Of a stretch of DNA of 64,000 nucleotides, positions 60,737 through 64,000 are shown piece by piece. Under the pieces are notes generated by a model. It saw only the letters and a list, made by a program, of their open reading frames with translations, searched no databases and was not told where the DNA came from. This DNA comes from Hyphomicrobiales bacterium (lineage in GTDB: Bacteria > Pseudomonadota > Alphaproteobacteria > Rhizobiales > Rhizobiaceae): positions 310,001-374,000 of the forward strand of contig UCCA01000018.1 of the NCBI GenBank assembly GCA_900470805.1, given 5' to 3'. How positions within the stretch are numbered: position 1 is the stretch's first letter; every line of letters starts with the position of its first letter. Position numbers and translations under genes: made by a program.

Positions 60737-62017
60737 ATGACGCCGCTCCACAAGCCACACACCGAAAACCAGGGGTCCAGCCGTATCGGCATGGGCTTCC
60801 TCGAATTCGTCATCACCATCGCCATCATGACCGCCAGTGTCGCCATGGCGATCGACAGCATGTTGCCCGCCCTGCCCGCCATCGGCCACGCGCTCGGCGT
60901 CGTCAACGCCAATGACACGCAGCTCGTCATCGGCGTGTTCTTCCTCGGCTTCGGTGTGTCGCAGATCGTCTTCGGCAGTCTGTCGGATACCTTCGGCCGT
61001 CGCAACATCATGCTTGGCGGTCTTGCGGTCTACGTGCTGGCCATGTTCGGCGCTGCTGCCACCGGCAGTTTCGAAATGCTGCTGGTCATGCGATTCGTCC
61101 AGGGGCTGGGCGGCGCGGCCGTACGCATCACCACCATGTCCGTCGTCCGCGATTGCTTCGGCGGTCGTGAGATGGCGCGTGTGATGTCTTATGTGATGAT
61201 CGTGTTCATGATCGTTCCGATCATCGCGCCATCGGTCGGGCAGCTGATCATCACCTATGCCAACTGGCACTGGATTTTCACCCTGCTCGGCATCGTCGGC
61301 GCCGTTCTCTTCGTCTGGGCAGCGCTCAGGCTGAAAGAATCGCTGCCGAAGGAAGAGCGGATCCCGCTGTCATTCGGCAATGTCGCGTCTGGCTTCAGGA
61401 CGGTCCTGACCAACAAGATCACTTGCGGCTACATGATCGGCTTGACCATGTTCACCGCAGTCATCAGCGCCTATGTCATCTCGGTGCAGCAGGTTTTCGG
61501 CGAGGTCTACGGCCTCGGCGACTGGCTACCGATCGCCTTCGCGGCGACCGCCGGCGGCATCGCTGTCGCCAACTTCGCCAACGGATTCTTCGTCCGCAAG
61601 TTCGGTATGCGCCGCATTTCGCACGTCGCCATGATCCTGTTCACCGTCATCTCGGCCATCGGCTTCTTCGCGGCGCTGGGCGGCAAGCCCGACTTCGCCT
61701 TCGCCTATGCACTGTTCACGATTCTCCTGATGATGTTCGCGGTCATCGCCACCAACTTCACCGCCATCAGCCTTGAGCCGATGGGCAACCTTGCCGGCAC
61801 CGCAACCTCGATCACCGGCTTCGTCTCGACCACCTTCGGCGCCATCCTCGGCGGCGTGGTCGGTCAGCTGTTCAACGGCACCGTGCAGCCGCTTTTCGGC
61901 GGCTTCGCGCTGTTCGGCCTTGTCAGCATCATCGCCACGCTATGGGCCGAAGGCGGCAAACTCTTCACCCATCCGGGCGACGATCCTCAGCTGGATCCGG
62001 GCGCGGGGCATTTCTAA
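60737..62017 (+). CDS. Bcr/CflA-type MFS drug exporter (second of a tandem pair)
   Basis: The 426-residue 12-helix paralogue of the preceding protein has MAIDSMLPALPAIG near residue 37, FGSLSDTFGRRNIML near 85 and VRFVQGLGG-type motifs nearby (MRFVQGLGGAAVRITTMSVV). The pair aligns over its length, suggesting tandem duplication followed by divergence. They probably share one transcript ending at the terminator past 62017. Confidence 0.92.
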   Translation: MTPLHKPHTENQGSSRIGMGFLEFVITIAIMTASVAMAIDSMLPALPAIGHALGVVNANDTQLVIGVFFLGFGVSQIVFGSLSDTFGRRNIMLGGLAVYVLAMFGAAATGSFEMLLVMRFVQGLGGAAVRITTMSVVRDCFGGREMARVMSYVMIVFMIVPIIAPSVGQLIITYANWHWIFTLLGIVGAVLFVWAALRLKESLPKEERIPLSFGNVASGFRTVLTNKITCGYMIGLTMFTAVISAYVISVQQVFGEVYGLGDWLPIAFAATAGGIAVANFANGFFVRKFGMRRISHVAMILFTVISAIGFFAALGGKPDFAFAYALFTILLMMFAVIATNFTAISLEPMGNLAGTATSITGFVSTTFGAILGGVVGQLFNGTVQPLFGGFALFGLVSIIATLWAEGGKLFTHPGDDPQLDPGAGHF

Positions 62018-62048
62018 AAAAGGCCCGCCGGATTGGCGGGCCTTTTTT
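62016..62048. terminator. Bidirectional terminator after the MFS pair
   Basis: AAAAAAGGCCCGCC and GGCGGGCCTTTTTT arms around GGATT, with T-runs on both strands; it also serves the convergent phosphatase gene. Confidence 0.93.
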
Positions 62049-62050
62049 CA

Positions 62051-62875
62051 TCACATCGTAAACACCTCACGCCGCAGCAGCTCCCAGCTCGCCTTGTCCG
62101 GCGCGATCAGCAGGCCGCCCTCGAAGTGATGCGGGAGATAGGCGGAGCCGTCGAAGTGGGCGGCGTGGGCGCCGGCTTCCTGCGAGATCAGCGTTCCGCC
62201 GAGATGATCCCAGGGCATCAGCTTGTTATAGGCGAGATAGTGTACATGGCCGCCGGCGAAGGTCCGGTATTCATGCGCGGCGCAGCGATAGTTCGAGACG
62301 AAGCGGACCTTGGCAAGGTTGCCCATCACCTCGGCGCGCTTATCCTTCGGCAGAAAACCCGTCGATGCCATGCCGGTCATATGTTCGAGCGCCACCGGCG
62401 TCGCAACCTTCAGGCGTATCGCTTCTCCGTCCGGGCGCTTCAGCCATGCGCCGCTGCCCTTTTCGGCGATAACCCAGTCGTCGCCCATCGGATCGTAGAT
62501 GATGCCGGCGATCGTCTCGCCGTTGGCGACCACGGAGGCCATGACGCCAAAGGCCGGAATGCCGGATGCGAAATTGAAAGTCCCATCCACGGGATCGACG
62601 ACGATCGCCAGCGACGCGCCCTCAAGCTTGTCGAGTAGGTCAGGGTCGGCCGCCACGCTTTCCTCGCCGATGAACAGCGCCTCCGGCCATAGTGCCGAAA
62701 CCTCCGCCTTGATCATCCGTTCGGCCTGCAGATCGGCCTCGGTCACCAGATCCGTCGCCTCGCTCTTGGCGCGCACGTCGTCGCTGCCGAGCCGCCGGAA
62801 CCGGGGCAATATTTCCGCCTTCGCCGCCCGCCTCAGGAGATCGGCAAGCGTCGTTACATCTATCGTCGAGGTCAT
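62051..62875 (-). CDS. Inositol monophosphatase-family phosphatase
   Basis: The 274-residue Mg-dependent phosphatase has the metal-binding set EADLQAE, GEES near residue 70, DPVDGTFNF near 92-100 and the C-terminal WDHLGGTLISQEAGAH. The family includes inositol, histidinol and 3'(2'),5'-bisphosphate phosphatases; the exact substrate is not decided by the motifs. It is convergent with the MFS pair and 39 bp downstream of ttcA. Confidence 0.92.
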   Translation of the reverse strand: MTSTIDVTTLADLLRRAAKAEILPRFRRLGSDDVRAKSEATDLVTEADLQAERMIKAEVSALWPEALFIGEESVAADPDLLDKLEGASLAIVVDPVDGTFNFASGIPAFGVMASVVANGETIAGIIYDPMGDDWVIAEKGSGAWLKRPDGEAIRLKVATPVALEHMTGMASTGFLPKDKRAEVMGNLAKVRFVSNYRCAAHEYRTFAGGHVHYLAYNKLMPWDHLGGTLISQEAGAHAAHFDGSAYLPHHFEGGLLIAPDKASWELLRREVFTM

Positions 62876-62914
62876 GGTCAGTCCTTCTTTGCGCAGGTCT
62901 GTGCTGGCCGCCTG

Positions 62915-63799
62915 TCAGAGGGTCTTCGGCGCGGCATCGCCTGCCATCAGGCCGGCGAAGTCGAAAAGCTTGGGGTCGAGCAGATGCGACGGGTTCACAT
63001 GCGACAGCGCCCGCAGCATTGTGTCCTTGCGGCCGGGCATGCGCCGTTCGATATCGGCGAGCATGTCCTTCATCGCATTGCGCTGCAGCCCGTCCTGCGA
63101 GCCGCAGAGGTCGCAGGGAATGATCGGGAACTGCATGGCAGCCGCGAATTTGGCCATATCGTCCTCGGCGCAATAGGCGAGCGGGCGGAGAACCATGAGG
63201 TCGCCTTCATCGTTTAGGAGCTTTGCCGGCATCGACGCCAGGCGGCCGCCGTGGAAGAAGTTCATGAAGAAGGTTTCGAGGATGTCCTCTCGGTGGTGGC
63301 CGAGTACCAGCGCGTCGCAACCCTCCTCGCGGGCGATGCGATAGAGATTGCCGCGGCGCAGGCGCGAACAGAGCGAGCAGTAGGTTCCGCCGGCGGGCAC
63401 CTTCTCTTTCACGATCGAATAGGTGTCGCGATATTCAATCCGGTGCTTCACGCCGATCTTGGTGAGATAATCCGGCAGGATATGCTTGGGGAAGTTCGGC
63501 TGGCCTTGGTCGAGATTGCAGGCGATGAGTTCGACCGGCAAAAGGCCCCGCCACTGCAGGTCCAGCAGCAGCGCCAGCAGGCCGTAAGAATCCTTGCCGC
63601 CCGATACGCCGATCAGCCAGCGCTTCTGGCCGTTGAGCATGCCGAAATCGTCGAACGCCTGACGAATCTGCCGAAGCAACCGTTTGCGCAGCTTGTTGAA
63701 GGACACCGAGCTTGGCGCATCGGCAAACAGAGCATGCGCGATGCCATCGCCGATATCCGGCGCTTCGAGTTCATCGGCGATATTGGCTGCGATATTCAT
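62915..63799 (-). CDS. ttcA: tRNA 2-thiocytidine biosynthesis protein TtcA
   Basis: Fe-S-dependent enzyme that thiolates cytidine 32 of some tRNAs. The ATP pyrophosphatase domain has the PP-loop [14 protein letters not shown] near residue 62. The cluster cysteines are in [13 protein letters not shown] near 142 and a third in CDLCGSQDG near 235. I start at the ATG at 63797-63799 ([19 protein letters not shown], 294 residues); an ATG at 63826 is the alternative. A link to the suf/grxD Fe-S theme is functional only. Confidence 0.92.
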   Translation of the reverse strand: MNIAANIADELEAPDIGDGIAHALFADAPSSVSFNKLRKRLLRQIRQAFDDFGMLNGQKRWLIGVSGGKDSYGLLALLLDLQWRGLLPVELIACNLDQGQPNFPKHILPDYLTKIGVKHRIEYRDTYSIVKEKVPAGGTYCSLCSRLRRGNLYRIAREEGCDALVLGHHREDILETFFMNFFHGGRLASMPAKLLNDEGDLMVLRPLAYCAEDDMAKFAAAMQFPIIPCDLCGSQDGLQRNAMKDMLADIERRMPGRKDTMLRALSHVNPSHLLDPKLFDFAGLMAGDAAPKTL

Positions 63800-63860
63800 T
63801 CTCTCGTCCAAATCAGGGTCTTGCATCCCGTCTAGCAGAAAGCTGCGCGCCAACACAGCA

Positions 63861-64000
63861 TCAATCGCCGAAAACCGACCATCCGGTGCGGGCAGCCAGC
63901 ATCTCCAGCGCAACGGCACCGAGCTGCGAATTACCGACCTTGTTCAGGCCGGGAGACCAGACTGCCATCGAGGCAATGCCCGGTGCCACCGCAAAAATTC
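63861..64000 (-). CDS. glsA: Glutaminase, C-terminal end (5' part beyond window)
   Basis: A minus-strand frame entering from the right edge reads [20 protein letters not shown], then [20 protein letters not shown] and stop. This is the C-terminus of serine-type glutaminase (GlsA), whose family ends with the same AVWSPGLN and WT(G)xSxF segments. Only the last 46 codons are inside the window. Confidence 0.9.
   Translation of the reverse strand, partial: IFAVAPGIASMAVWSPGLNKVGNSQLGAVALEMLAARTGWSVFGD

Overview
The window is chromosomal DNA of an alphaproteobacterium, almost certainly Rhizobiales and probably Rhizobiaceae (Rhizobium/Agrobacterium-like). Supporting this are the high G+C content with dense antisense open frames, the order rpsB-tsf-pyrH-frr-uppS-cdsA-rseP, a suf operon in the arrangement reported for Agrobacterium (cysteine desulfurase-sufB-C-D-S-T-A), DUF1849 (EipB), DUF982 and DUF1127 proteins, an MCP ending in a CheR-docking-like pentapeptide, and rhizobial-type palindromic repeats. 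I saw no rRNA, tRNA, CRISPR array, prophage or insertion sequence.

Layout. 1-6.0 kb (minus): translation and envelope operon rpsB, tsf, pyrH, frr, uppS, cdsA, rseP (cut by the left edge). 6.1-14.3 kb: pentapeptide-repeat protein, EipB, then a plus-strand run (RidA-like, glycerophosphodiester phosphodiesterase, N-acyltransferase-like protein, HIT protein, DUF982), followed by an accessory patch (alpha/beta hydrolase, cupin, LysR, divergent SDR). 14.4-19.6 kb: chemoreceptor, HlyD-like/DUF3302 pair, an 800-bp stretch with no convincing gene but a perfect 15-bp inverted repeat, and a LysE exporter. 19.8-28.0 kb (minus): the Fe-S assembly operon, carrying three unusual insertions: a ParDE toxin-antitoxin pair between sufT and sufA, a palindromic-repeat cluster between sufD and sufS, and a small coiled-coil gene between sufB and sufC. 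Its promoter at 28.1 kb has a TGA-N9-TCA (RirA-type) site over the -35 box and an Irr/ICE-like site at the start point.

28-43 kb: hydrolase, diguanylate cyclase, anmK, tyrS, a very large AsmA/YhdP-like protein, bcp, an M23 peptidase, a DEAD-box helicase, Nudix, TfoX-like and flavin reductase proteins, a periplasmic binding protein and rpe. 43.8-57.6 kb: purine biosynthesis (purB, purC, purS, purQ, purL) with unrelated genes interspersed: iron permease-like, DUF2189, hydrolase, a PAS-GGDEF-EAL protein, a second small coiled-coil gene between purS and purQ, DUF1127/MocR, and a PagL-like lipid A deacylase. 57.3-64 kb: bolA and grxD separated by a LysR gene and a 57-codon gene, then two tandem Bcr/CflA-type MFS exporters, an inositol-monophosphatase-family enzyme, ttcA, and the 3' end of glutaminase glsA at the right edge.

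Functional themes: the suf operon, BolA and the CGFS glutaredoxin form one Fe-S assembly and iron-sensing theme, and the pur genes form the de novo IMP pathway. The most interesting items are the compact dual iron-responsive suf promoter, the toxin-antitoxin pair inside the suf operon, the paralogous coiled-coil microproteins sitting in two core operons, and the unexplained structured region at 18.2-19.0 kb.
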